Part shown: positions 54,292 through 64,000 of the stretch, piece by piece | How positions within the stretch are numbered: the first letter of the stretch is position 1 | Layout: every line of letters begins with the position of its first letter | Assembly (NCBI RefSeq): GCF_947036865.1 | Contig: NZ_CAMQSF010000002.1 | Coordinates: forward strand, 218,041 to 282,040 | Length of the DNA stretch: 64,000 nt | Origin: an uncultured Caulobacter sp. | GTDB taxonomy: Bacteria; Pseudomonadota; Alphaproteobacteria; Caulobacterales; Caulobacteraceae | Direction: 5' to 3' | Notes under the pieces: generated by a model | What the model saw: the letters and a program-made list of their open reading frames with translations, nothing else | What the model was told of the DNA's origin: nothing | Databases searched by the model: none | Translations under genes and position numbers: made by a program

Positions 54292-55344
54292 CTACGGACA
54301 GGGATTGGGGTGGCGGACGTGAATGGCGTCGACGGCCTTGTCCAAATCCTCGCTCCAGGCCAGGTCGAAGGCGTCGATATTGGTCTTCAGCTGCTCCATC
54401 GACGTCGCGCCGATGATCGTGGCGGTCACGAACGGCCGGGTGTCGCAGAACTTCAGGGCCAGCTGGGCGGGATCCAGGCCGTGTTCCCGCGCCAGGTCGA
54501 CATAGGCGCGGAAGGCGTCAAGCGCGCCAGGGCCCTCGTAGCGCTGCATGCGGTTGTAGAGCGCCTTGCGCGAGCCCGCCGGCAGGGCGCCGTCGAGATA
54601 CTTGCCGGTCAGCTGGCCCTGGGCGAGCGGCGAATAGGCCAGGAGGCCGACCTGCTCGCGCATGGCGATCTCGGCGAGGCCCACCTCGAAGGTGCGGTTG
54701 GCCAGGTGATAGGCGTTCTGGATCGAGGCGATGCGGGGCAGGCCCCGCGTCTCGCTCTCGGCCAGGAACCGCATGACGCCCCACGGGAACTCGTTGGAGA
54801 CGCCGACATGCCGGATCGAGCCCTTCTTCACGTGGGCGTCCAGCGCCTCGAGAATGTCGCCGAACGCCTCGAAGTCCTGGTCGTAGTCCTTGAAGCTGGC
54901 GCCGCCGAACACCCGCACCTTCCGATCGGGCCAGTGCAGCTGATAGAGGTCGATATAGTCGGTCTTCAGCCGGCGCAGCGAGCCTTCGACCGCCTCGTCG
55001 ATCTGGGCCCGGGTGTGGCGGGTCACCGCGCCGTCCCGGCGCAGCCAGGAGAGGCCGCCGAACGCCGCGCCCTGGCCGGCGACCTTGGAGGCCAGTACGA
55101 CCTCGTGGCGCTTGCCGGTCTTCTCGAACCAGGAGCCGATGTAGCTTTCGGTCCGCCCTTGCGTCTCGGGATTGGGCGGACTGGCGTACATCTCCGCCGT
55201 GTCCCAGAAGGTGACGCCGCGCGACAGCGCGTAGTCCATCTGGGCGTGGGCCTCGGCCTCGGTGTTCTGCGAGCCCCAGGTCATGGTGCCCAGACAACAG
55301 CGCGACACCGTCACGTCCGTGCGGCCGAGTTTAACGTATTGCAT
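54292..55344 (-). CDS. Aldo/keto reductase (Tas-like)
   Basis: A 350-residue NADPH-dependent oxidoreductase. It has MTWGSQNTEAEAHAQMDYAL, the catalytic set in FWDTAEMYASPPNPET (Asp, Tyr), LASKVAGQG (Lys) and YIDLYQLHWPDR (His), and the cofactor site IIGATSMEQLKTNIDAF. It resembles the Tas/YajO branch. Substrate unknown. Confidence 0.92.
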   Translation of the reverse strand: MQYVKLGRTDVTVSRCCLGTMTWGSQNTEAEAHAQMDYALSRGVTFWDTAEMYASPPNPETQGRTESYIGSWFEKTGKRHEVVLASKVAGQGAAFGGLSWLRRDGAVTRHTRAQIDEAVEGSLRRLKTDYIDLYQLHWPDRKVRVFGGASFKDYDQDFEAFGDILEALDAHVKKGSIRHVGVSNEFPWGVMRFLAESETRGLPRIASIQNAYHLANRTFEVGLAEIAMREQVGLLAYSPLAQGQLTGKYLDGALPAGSRKALYNRMQRYEGPGALDAFRAYVDLAREHGLDPAQLALKFCDTRPFVTATIIGATSMEQLKTNIDAFDLAWSEDLDKAVDAIHVRHPNPCP

Positions 55345-55538
55345 CCTGGCGCCCCGTATTGCTTTTCGAACGTTCTAGGGTGTCGTCCGACGAGGCCGCA
55401 AGGGATGGAGACCCCATCAAGGCGGCTCACGGTTTCGCGAACGCATACCATGAACGCGCTTCGGCTATTGCGCGACGGGTCTGGACAACCGATATCTTAG
55501 AGGCGTCCGCGACGGACGCTAGCTCAAGGGCTTCTTCT

Positions 55539-56291
55539 ATGAACGACTTTAACCGCGGTTACACGCGCTCGATCCCGGCGGATCGCGCTGACATGTCGGC
55601 TGACGCCGGCCTGCGCGGTTTCATGATCGGCGTCTACAACAAGGTGGCGCTGGGTCTTCTGCTGTCGGCTGGCCTGGCCTTCCTGACCAGCTATTATCAG
55701 CCGGTCGCCAGCCTGCTCTACGTCCTGACGCCCGACGGTCGTCTGGCGGGCTTCACCCTGCTCGGCACCATCGTTCGGTTCGCGCCGCTGGTCATGATGC
55801 TGGTGGCCATGTTCGCGATGCGTAATCCCACGGCCCGCTCGTCGGGCGCGCTCTACTGGGCGCTCGTCGCCTCGATCGGCGCCGGCCTGGGCGTCTGGCT
55901 TCTGGCCTTCACCGGCACCTCGGTCGCCGCGACGTTCCTCGTCACCGCGATCGCCTTCGGCGGCCTCAGCCTGTTCGGCTATACGACCAAGAAGGACCTC
56001 ACCGGCTTCGGCAGCTTCCTGATCATGGGCCTCATTGGCATCTTGATCGCGTCGCTGGCTCAGATGTTCCTGCACCTGCCGGGCCTGAGCTTCATCATCA
56101 ACATTCTGGGCGTGTTCATCTTCGCGGGCCTGATCGCCTACGACACCCAGAACCTGAAGATGACCTATTACCAGCTGGGGGGCGAAAGCCAGTCGATGGC
56201 CGTGGCGACGAACTACGGCGCGCTGAACCTCTATCTGAACTTCATCAACCTGTTCCAATTCCTGCTCAGCATCATGGGCAATCGTCGCTAA
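55539..56291 (+). CDS. Bax inhibitor-1 family membrane protein
   Basis: A 250-residue protein with seven hydrophobic segments from residue about 28 onward. Family pieces include LRGFMIGVYNKVALGLLLSA, YDTQNLKM near the sixth segment and the final LNLYLNFINLFQFLLSIMG. Related YbhL/YccA proteins interact with the FtsH protease or leak calcium. The start is at MNDFNRGYTRS. A strong terminator follows. Confidence 0.93.
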   Translation: MNDFNRGYTRSIPADRADMSADAGLRGFMIGVYNKVALGLLLSAGLAFLTSYYQPVASLLYVLTPDGRLAGFTLLGTIVRFAPLVMMLVAMFAMRNPTARSSGALYWALVASIGAGLGVWLLAFTGTSVAATFLVTAIAFGGLSLFGYTTKKDLTGFGSFLIMGLIGILIASLAQMFLHLPGLSFIINILGVFIFAGLIAYDTQNLKMTYYQLGGESQSMAVATNYGALNLYLNFINLFQFLLSIMGNRR

Positions 56292-56314
56292 GCACGGCGA
56301 CGCTAGACTTCAGA

Positions 56315-56348
56315 AGCCCCGGCGCGCGATCGCCGGGGCTTTTTCTTT
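56315..56348 (+). terminator. Rho-independent terminator after the Bax inhibitor-1 gene
   Basis: A perfect 10-base stem (56315-56324 with 56331-56340) around CGCGAT is followed by TTTTCTTT, 23 bases past the stop codon. It is a clear intrinsic terminator. Confidence 0.92.
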
Positions 56349-56382
56349 GGCGGCTTCGCGCCCACATTACCGGTGGGGGTTC

Positions 56383-56739
56383 ATGGAGCGTGTGATGGTC
56401 CGGACGATCGCCTTTTCCCTGACCGCGGCCTTGGCGCTGAGCGCCAGCGCGCGCGCCGAGCCGGTGGCTTCGCCGCCGGCCAGCCGGCCGCCGATCCTGA
56501 CCGCGCCCCTGAACCTCAAGCCCGTCGGTCCGATCGAGTTGCGCTACGCCCAGGCTCCCACGCCGCTGCCGCGCGGCGTGGCGCGGACCGCGATCGAGCG
56601 CCGCGAGGGCGGGGTTTCGGGCGGCGTCGGCGTGCTGTGCGGCATCCAGCCCAGCGCCGACGACAGCGGCGTCGGCCGGGCGCGCGGCTACAACACCGAA
56701 GGCCGCTTCGTGGGGGCCAAGCTCGGCTTTTCCTTTTAA
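56383..56739 (+). CDS. Small exported protein of unknown function
   Basis: A 118-residue protein with a signal peptide (MVRTIAFSLTAALALSASARA), a Pro-rich mature start and a C-terminal part with GGVSGGVGVLCGIQPS and FVGAKLGFSF. The last residues end in Phe after beta-like sequence, which hints at outer-membrane association but proves nothing. ATG at 56395 is an alternative start. A GGTGGGGGT ribosome site precedes 56383. Confidence 0.7.
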   Translation: MERVMVRTIAFSLTAALALSASARAEPVASPPASRPPILTAPLNLKPVGPIELRYAQAPTPLPRGVARTAIERREGGVSGGVGVLCGIQPSADDSGVGRARGYNTEGRFVGAKLGFSF

Positions 56740-56749
56740 GCCCGCGATC

Positions 56750-57076
56750 TCAGTCGACGACCGAGAACTTGCCCTTCTCGAACACGCGCAGCACCTGCGT
56801 CAGTTCGTGGCCGCGCTTGAGGATCATCCCGCCCTGGCCGACGACCGCCCAGGCGCCCTGCTTGCGCGCGAGAGCCGGGCGCTTCTCCACCCGATAGAGC
56901 GGGGCTTCGGCGGTATGCCGGAAGATCGAGAACACCGCGTGGTCGGAAAGGCCGGCGATCCCGTAGTCGCGCCACTCGCCGGCCGCGACCATGCGGCCGT
57001 AAAGGCGCATCAATTGATCCAGCTCGCGTCGCTCGAAGAAAACGACGCCGCCAACGGGCTGAGGGTCGAGAGCCAT
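56750..57076 (-). CDS. DUF2794 family protein
   Basis: A 108-residue protein with the DUF2794 pattern VFFERRELDQLMRLYGRMVA, GEWRDYGIAGLSDHAVFSIF, PLYRVEKRPALAR and GMILKRGHELTQVLRVFEK. The family is common in alphaproteobacteria and has no known function. Its start faces the small-RNA candidate region. Confidence 0.92.
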   Translation of the reverse strand: MALDPQPVGGVVFFERRELDQLMRLYGRMVAAGEWRDYGIAGLSDHAVFSIFRHTAEAPLYRVEKRPALARKQGAWAVVGQGGMILKRGHELTQVLRVFEKGKFSVVD

Positions 57077-57177
57077 CCGTCGAATCTAAGCGCAAATCCG
57101 CCGAATGGAACAGTCCGTGTCGCCATGGACACCGATCCGGCGGAATGACACGCGGCGGCCACGCGACGCCCCGATAT

Positions 57178-57222
57178 GACCTTAATTCGGTCGTTCGCGC
57201 GCCTGTTTGCGGGTCGATAAGG
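57178..57222 (+). promoter_or_regulatory. Conserved upstream block of small RNA candidate 1
   Basis: GACCTTAATTCGGTC at 57178-57192 is followed by CGATAAGG at 57215-57222. The same two blocks (GACCTTGGTTTGGTC and CGATAAGG) stand the same 37 bases apart upstream of candidate 2. The first block is itself a GACC/GGTC dyad. The pair looks like a promoter with a linked operator; which base starts transcription is unknown. Confidence 0.5.
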
Positions 57223-57368
57223 TCAATGTCGGCTGATCGGAGACCCTGTGGTCCAGGATCCTGAACAGCCCCCCCAGCCCCCCAGATCGCGGGCCGGTCA
57301 GCCGACAGACTTTATATTCCCTCCCCCAAGGAGCCCGCGCGGACCATCCCCCACCGCGCGGGCTTTTT
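57215..57368 (+). ncRNA. Candidate small RNA 1 (tandem pair)
   Basis: No protein is supported in the 536-base gap 57077-57612. This unit runs from CGATAAGG through a C-rich stretch (two runs of C6-C7 near 57268-57283) to CAAGGAGCCCGCGCGG and an intrinsic terminator with five T. A second unit with the same blocks in the same order follows at 57462. Repeated promoter-side sequence, C-rich loops and a U-tailed hairpin are features of trans-acting small RNAs that pair with G-rich ribosome sites. The exact 5' end is not known. Confidence 0.55.
57332..57368 (+). terminator. Intrinsic terminator of small RNA candidate 1
   Basis: AGCCCGCGCGG (57332-57342) pairs with CCGCGCGGGCT (57354-57364) across an 11-base C-rich loop, followed by TTTT. 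Oriented on the plus strand, with no plus-strand gene upstream. Confidence 0.85.
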
Positions 57369-57424
57369 GGCGCGTGAGGGTCCGGCGGCGGACGCCTCAT
57401 CCCCGCCACGACTCGCCGCGAAAC

Positions 57425-57469
57425 GACCTTGGTTTGGTCCCGCCGTCGCCCGTGTCGGCCGCGATAAGG
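57425..57469 (+). promoter_or_regulatory. Conserved upstream block of small RNA candidate 2
   Basis: GACCTTGGTTTGGTC at 57425-57439 and CGATAAGG at 57462-57469, with the same 37-base offset as in unit 1. The spacer between them is poorly conserved, as expected if the two blocks are the functional parts. Confidence 0.5.
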
Positions 57470-57590
57470 AAAGCGTCGACGAAGAGCGGATCGGGCTTCT
57501 GTCAGCCCCCCCCGCCCGCCCCCACCGAGCGCTTCTCGCCGACACGTCAAGGAACCCGCGCGACCCATCCCCTCCGGTCGCGCGGGTTTT
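57462..57590 (+). ncRNA. Candidate small RNA 2 (tandem pair)
   Basis: Related to unit 1: CGATAAGG, then GTCG and ATCGG, CAGCCCCCCCC with more C-runs at 57502-57523, GCCGACA, CAAGGAACCCGCGCGACC, a CCATCCCC loop and a hairpin followed by four T. The unit is about 26 bases shorter between CGATAAGG and CAAGGA than unit 1. It ends 23 bases before the 3' end of the DUF1223 gene on the opposite strand. No ribosome site plus reading frame is credible. Confidence 0.55.
57553..57590 (+). terminator. Intrinsic terminator of small RNA candidate 2
   Basis: AACCCGCGCGACC (57553-57565) pairs perfectly with GGTCGCGCGGGTT (57576-57588) around a 10-base loop, running into TTTT. Confidence 0.85.
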
Positions 57591-57612
57591 CCCGTTCGTG
57601 GCTATAGAGCGA

Positions 57613-58365
57613 TCAGTGGTCGGCGGTCCTGCCGTGAGCCGCGGCTTCGAGCACCCCGAGGATGCGGCCGCCCTTGGCGCCCTGCACCAGCACCACCGTC
57701 TCGAGATCGGCGTCCCCTCCCTCGGGCAGGCGATAGAGCTTGGGCCGTCCGGCCCAGGGACCCAGCCTGACGAGCTCGCGAACGACGTTGCGGTGGACCA
57801 GGGTCTGGCCCTTGTTGTCGCCGCGCTTGACGGCGATGTCCTGCTGATGGGGGTCATAGCGGACCAGCCAGACGTCGGCCCCGCCGCGCGGCGCGGGACC
57901 CGAGCCGACCGCCACGCGCGCCTTGCCCACGAAACGCATGTCCAGAGTCTTGGCCGGCGCCCGCTCGGCCGACTTGACGAGGTCCTCGACCGCCTCGGCC
58001 TTGGCGCCGGACGCCTGGACGCGGCCGCCGACCACCATCTGGGGCGTCGGCACGTCGCGCAGGGCGAACTTTTTGGCGTAGGCGCGTTGGCGCTCGGCGA
58101 AGGCCGGCTTGGCGAAGGTGTCCTTCCAGCCGAGATAGTCCCAGTAGTCGACCGAATAGGTCAGGGCCAGCACGCCGTCGCGCTGGGCCAGATCGGCCGC
58201 CAGCTGGTTGGCCTTGCCGCACGACGAGCAGCCCTGGGCCGTGAACAGCTCGACCACTACCGGCGGCTTGGCGGCCCACGCGGCGGGCGCCCACGACAGG
58301 GCAATGGCGGCGCCGGTCAGGGCCAGACACAACGGGGGAAGGGCGGCCTTACGCATCGAGCGCAC
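57613..58365 (-). CDS. DUF1223 exported thioredoxin-fold protein
   Basis: A 250-residue protein with a signal peptide (hydrophobic to about residue 30, AWAAKPP), then VVVELFTAQGCSSCGKANQL with a CSSC pair, YSVDYWDYLGWKDTFAKPAF and DVPTPQMVVGGR. The pattern is DUF1223, a periplasmic thioredoxin-like family of unknown role. MRKAALPP three codons in is an alternative start. Confidence 0.92.
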   Translation of the reverse strand: MRSMRKAALPPLCLALTGAAIALSWAPAAWAAKPPVVVELFTAQGCSSCGKANQLAADLAQRDGVLALTYSVDYWDYLGWKDTFAKPAFAERQRAYAKKFALRDVPTPQMVVGGRVQASGAKAEAVEDLVKSAERAPAKTLDMRFVGKARVAVGSGPAPRGGADVWLVRYDPHQQDIAVKRGDNKGQTLVHRNVVRELVRLGPWAGRPKLYRLPEGGDADLETVVLVQGAKGGRILGVLEAAAHGRTADH

Positions 58366-58464
58366 TTAAGCCAAGAACGCCGTAGATATCCGTTCACGAG
58401 GCCGTGAATAGCGACGTCATGTGGGGAGAACCGGCGCGGACATCGTTGTCACCGCCACGTCCCA

Positions 58465-58498
58465 AGAAAAACGGCCGGCCCCGCGAGGAGGCCGGCCG
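58465..58498 (-). terminator. Rho-independent terminator for acnA
   Basis: On the minus strand CGGCCGGCC pairs with GGCCGGCCG (58472-58480 with 58490-58498) around a 9-base loop, then a TTTTT run, about 28 bases past the acnA stop. Confidence 0.85.
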
Positions 58499-58525
58499 CT
58501 GTTTCCGGTCGCTTTCGAGACGCGC

Positions 58526-61213
<2,688 letters not shown>

Positions 61214-61396
61214 TTCAAAGGATCCTTCTCTGTCCACGGCCGCCCGAAAACCACTCCCGGGATCACGCGCAGATCGAAGGGGACACACAGGTTCCGCCTC
61301 CGCGCCGCGTACCACCCTGAACGACTGGAGGGGGGCGACCGGCCGCTTCTTAGCGCCGCCGCCGCGTAACGTCCATGTCGCGCGCGGGGTCTTGAC

Positions 61397-62023
61397 ATGT
61401 TGAGAGCCGTTCTCATCGAAGGCCTGGCGATCACCCGGGGCGAACGCCGACTGTTTTCGGGCCTGACCCTGACCTTGCGGGCCGGCGAGGCGGCGACCCT
61501 GGTGGGCCGCAACGGCGCCGGCAAGACCAGCCTGCTGCGATCCGTCGCGGGCCTGCTGCGCCCCGCCGACGGCGCGATCGCCTTCGAGGGCGAGGCCGGA
61601 CCGCTCGAGGCCGAGACCGCCCGAGCCGAGCACCTTCACCTGCTCGGACACCAGGACGGGCTCAAGTCGAGCCGCACCGCCTGGGAGGAGCTGCGCTTTC
61701 AGACCCTGTGGACCGGCGGTTCGGAGGCGAGCGCGCGCGAGGCGGCCAAGCGCTTCGATCTGGGCCGGCTGCTGGACCTGGAGGTCCGCCGCCTGTCGGC
61801 CGGCCAGCGCCGCCGCCTCGCCCTGGCCCGTCTGGTCGCCAGCCCGCGCTCGCTCTGGCTGCTGGACGAGCCGATGGCGCCGCTCGACGCCGGCCAGCGC
61901 GCGGCGTTCGGCGCCGTGATGGCAGAACACGTCGCCGGCGGCGGCATGATCCTGGCCTCCGTGCACGACCCGCTGCCGATCGAGGCCCGCAGCGTGCCCA
62001 TCGGCGGGGAGGTGGGCGCATGA
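61397..62023 (+). CDS. ccmA: Haem ABC exporter ATP-binding protein CcmA
   Basis: A 208-residue ABC ATPase of cytochrome c maturation. Walker A is GRNGAGKTS, the signature [14 protein letters not shown] and Walker [23 protein letters not shown] and [19 protein letters not shown] are typical of CcmA. Its stop overlaps the ccmB start (ATGA). Confidence 0.93.
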   Translation: MLRAVLIEGLAITRGERRLFSGLTLTLRAGEAATLVGRNGAGKTSLLRSVAGLLRPADGAIAFEGEAGPLEAETARAEHLHLLGHQDGLKSSRTAWEELRFQTLWTGGSEASAREAAKRFDLGRLLDLEVRRLSAGQRRRLALARLVASPRSLWLLDEPMAPLDAGQRAAFGAVMAEHVAGGGMILASVHDPLPIEARSVPIGGEVGA

Positions 62024-62685
62024 AGGCGTTCGGCGTTCTGCTGCGGCGGGAACTGGCCCTGGCCTGGGGCCGGGGCGGCGGCCCGCTGCTGGCCCTGACC
62101 TTCTATGCCTGCGTCGTGGTGCTGCTGCCGATGGCCTCGGGCCGCGCGCCCGAGCGCCTGGCGGCGATCGCCCCGGGGATCGCCTGGCTGGCCCTGGCTC
62201 TGGCGGCGCTGCTGTCGCTGGAGCGATTGTTCGAGCGCGACTACGAGGACGGGACCCTGGACCTCCTGGCGCTCGGCCCCGCGCCGCTGGAGGCCGTGGC
62301 CGTGGCCAAGTGCCTGGCCCAATGGCTGGCCACGGGCGCGCCGCTGGCCCTGGCCGCGCCGGTCGCGGCGCTGATGTTGGGCGCGGACCTCAAGGTCATG
62401 CCGCTGCTGGTGCTGTGCGCCCTGGCCGGCGGCCTGGCCTTCGCCTTTCTCGGCGGTCTCGGCGCGGCCCTGGCCCTGGGCGGCAAGCGCGGCGGCCTGC
62501 TGGTCGCGGTGATCGTCCTGCCGCTGTTCGCGCCGCCGGTGATCTTCGGGGCGGGCGCGCTGGACGGGTTCTCGGCGGGCTTGCCCTGGACCGGTGGCCT
62601 GATGCTGCTGCTGGCCTATTGCGCCGGAGCGGTCGCCCTGTCGCCGCTGGCCATGGGCGCGGCCTGCCGCAACGCCCTGGACTAG
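62020..62685 (+). CDS. ccmB: Haem exporter membrane protein CcmB
   Basis: A 221-residue protein with about six membrane segments. It has [38 protein letters not shown] and [14 protein letters not shown], as in CcmB. It is coupled to ccmA. ccmC, usually next, is not here; the following gene is a convergent EamA transporter. Confidence 0.93.
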   Translation: MKAFGVLLRRELALAWGRGGGPLLALTFYACVVVLLPMASGRAPERLAAIAPGIAWLALALAALLSLERLFERDYEDGTLDLLALGPAPLEAVAVAKCLAQWLATGAPLALAAPVAALMLGADLKVMPLLVLCALAGGLAFAFLGGLGAALALGGKRGGLLVAVIVLPLFAPPVIFGAGALDGFSAGLPWTGGLMLLLAYCAGAVALSPLAMGAACRNALD

Positions 62686-62712
62686 AGCCAGATAAATAGG
62701 CTCGATTTCAAA

Positions 62713-62770
62713 CCTTTAGAGCGTGCTAGCCGCTGAAACGGCTCACACCTTCGGCGAACCCGCTCTAAGG
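62713..62770. repeat. Palindromic element between ccmB and the EamA gene
   Basis: CCTTTAGAGCG at 62713-62723 is mirrored (one unpaired T) by CGCTCTAAGG at 62761-62770, with a second GCCG/CGGC stem inside. It overlaps the stop codon of the EamA gene. It may be a repeat unit or a two-way terminator. No U-run. Confidence 0.45.
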
Positions 62771-63658
62771 CGTCGGCGCCGCCGTCGCTTGCACCGCGCC
62801 GGGTTCGGCGTGGCGCTCGCCGCGCACGACCAGCAGGCTGCCGCCGATGATCAGCGCGCCGCCCGCCAGCAGGAAGGCGGTCAGGCGGTCGCCGAACAAC
62901 AGGACCCCGCAGGTCGCGCCGATCAGGGGCTCGATATTGATGAACACCCCGGCGCTGGCCGCCCCCACCCTGGCGGCGCCGAACTGCCAGGCCGCCGTGG
63001 CCACCAGCGTCGCCAGCACGCCCTGGGCGACGACGGCGATCCAGACTGGGGCGCTGAGAGTCAGCTTCGGCGGACCGTGCACGGCGAAGGCGATCGGCAG
63101 GATCGTCAGGGCCGCGACGATGATCGAGACCGCGGGAATGGCGATCGGATTGGGCGCCGGCGGGACCTTGCGCAGGGCCAGCAGCCAGGCCAGGAACAGA
63201 AACAGCGATCCGATCGACAGCGCGACGCCGTAAGGCGAGCTGGCGCCGTCCGGCTTACCCGCGATGCAGGCCGCGCCCAGGGTCGCCGCCGCCACCCCGG
63301 CCCACGACAGGGGCGTGACCTTCTCGCCGAGCACCCGGGCGCTGACCGCGATCAGGGCCGGCATCGCGCCGACCAGCAGCGCCGCGACCGTGACGCTGAC
63401 ATGGGCCAGGCCCTCGAACTGAACCATGAAGGCCACGCCGTAGAGCACGCCCGTCAACAGCACCGCCGGCGATCTGAAGAGCGCCCGGACCTCGGCCCGG
63501 CGCAGGGCGAAGGGCGCGGCGACCACGCCGGCGACCACGAACCGCAGCAGCACCATATGGGCGGCGTCGGTCTCCGTCAGGATCAGCTTACCGGTCGGAA
63601 AGCCCATCCCCCAGCAGACCCCCGCCAGGGCCAGGGCGAGAAAAGCGAGCAACTTCAT
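62765..63658 (-). CDS. EamA/DMT family transporter
   Basis: A 297-residue inner-membrane protein with ten hydrophobic segments in two EamA repeats (KLLAFLALALAGVCWGMGFP; LIGATCGVLLFGDRLTAFLL). Members export amino acids, nucleobases or other metabolites; substrate not determined. The start at MKLLAFLAL is preferred over an ATG five codons upstream. Confidence 0.9.
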   Translation of the reverse strand: MKLLAFLALALAGVCWGMGFPTGKLILTETDAAHMVLLRFVVAGVVAAPFALRRAEVRALFRSPAVLLTGVLYGVAFMVQFEGLAHVSVTVAALLVGAMPALIAVSARVLGEKVTPLSWAGVAAATLGAACIAGKPDGASSPYGVALSIGSLFLFLAWLLALRKVPPAPNPIAIPAVSIIVAALTILPIAFAVHGPPKLTLSAPVWIAVVAQGVLATLVATAAWQFGAARVGAASAGVFINIEPLIGATCGVLLFGDRLTAFLLAGGALIIGGSLLVVRGERHAEPGAVQATAAPTP

Positions 63659-63892
63659 GCGAACTCCCGGCAAAGATCAGACAAGCCGGGGGGACGCCTG
63701 GCGAGCCAAGCGCCGTTTAGAACGACGAAATCCCGGAACTGTCAGCTGACATAGCGCGTGGGACCCGGCGCGCAAGCGCGGTCACGCTTCGCGCGGGCCT
63801 CAAACATGTAACATTGTTCATGAAAGCGGACATTTTCGCGCCATATGGCGATGGCCAAGCTTTGGCTCCTCATACGACAGGGAGCTCACACC

Positions 63893-64000
63893 ATGCGTAA
63901 ATCCATTCTCCGCCTGGCGCTCGCGGGCGCCGCCGTCACCGCCCTGGCCGCCGGCGCCGCCGCCGCGCAAGTTCCGACCCCGCCCCCGCCGCCGGCCGTT
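63893..64000 (+). CDS. Exported protein, 3' end cut off by the window
   Basis: ATG at 63893 follows a CAGGGAG ribosome site. The 36 visible codons are a signal peptide (MRKSILRLALAGAAVTALAA, ending AAAAQ) and a Pro-rich beginning of the mature chain (VPTPPPPPAV). The rest lies outside the window, so no function can be given. The upstream 234 bases are AT-richer than average. Confidence 0.75.
   Translation, partial: MRKSILRLALAGAAVTALAAGAAAAQVPTPPPPPAV

Noticed and set aside
57248..57607. 119-codon frame across the small RNA candidate region
   Set aside because: Pro/Arg-rich, no ribosome site, and it runs through both terminator hairpins.
63674..63892. Imperfect dyad ATGTAACATTGTTCAT upstream of the last gene as an operator
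   Set aside because: Symmetry is partial and there is no second copy; too weak to report as a site.

Overview
The window is a dense, very GC-rich stretch of chromosome that looks like Caulobacter (Alphaproteobacteria, Caulobacterales). The reasons are strong G/C bias at third codon positions, genes a few bases apart or overlapping at their stops, DUF2794, DUF167/YggT and DUF2256 proteins, a long-tailed S16 next to ffh, and the overall gene content. I see no prophage, insertion sequence, CRISPR array or rRNA. This is mostly core chromosome; the accessory-looking parts are a cytosine methyltransferase/Vsr repair pair and several small unknown proteins.

Layout. 0-2 kb: partial unknown gene and an ATP-dependent DNA ligase. 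2-8.6 kb: membrane hybrid histidine kinase, sugar aminotransferase, MscS channel, and a reverse transsulfuration operon (cystathionine beta-synthase, then gamma-lyase). 8.7-17 kb: sugar phosphate and cofactor genes (transaldolase, gmhB, AGE-family isomerase, mannose-1-P guanylyltransferase, nadE, tkt) and tRNA-Ala(CGC). 17-24 kb: YggT/DUF167 pair, a second and paralogous hybrid kinase, then dcm-like methyltransferase - cysK - vsr, a lipoprotein and a serine hydrolase. 24-34.8 kb: rfbB, purU, argE, a glycosyltransferase, rfbC, a hydrolase, ilvA, an FKBP lipoprotein, galU, queG and a GST. 34.9-40.7 kb: hldE, a CDF transporter, a divergent pair of citrate synthase homologues (one fused to a DNA-binding domain) and a DNA ligase-associated exonuclease. 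40.8-47.3 kb: two hotdog thioesterases with a tiny DUF2256 zinc-ribbon gene, a 32-residue membrane peptide, an HDAC-like hydrolase, tesB, and ffh-rpsP-rimM-NUDIX. 47.5-56.7 kb: CBS-pair protein, mdh, a MaoC hydratase with a HIT protein, a secreted protein with a histone-like tail, a CoA-ester lyase, cytochrome c, thpR, an aldo/keto reductase and a Bax-inhibitor-1 protein. 56.7-64 kb: DUF2794, a 536-bp gap holding two tandem related units that look like small RNA genes, DUF1223, acnA, ccmAB, an EamA transporter and the start of a secreted protein.

Themes. Envelope polysaccharide precursors recur (gmhB and hldE for heptose, mannose isomerase plus manC for GDP-mannose, rfbB/rfbC for dTDP-rhamnose, galU, a WbpE-like aminotransferase). 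Central carbon enzymes also cluster loosely (mdh, acnA, two citrate synthase homologues, tkt, transaldolase). Convergent neighbours often overlap at their 3' ends.

The two most promising leads are the citrate synthase pair at 37.4-39.7 kb and the tandem small RNA candidates at 57.2-57.6 kb. In the first, a helix-turn-helix/citrate synthase fusion with an intact-looking active site appears to be read from a leaderless, near-consensus promoter overlapping that of its paralogue. In the second, two units share promoter-side sequence, C-rich runs and terminator hairpins in the same order. All function calls rest on reading the sequence and remembered family features; no database search was run.
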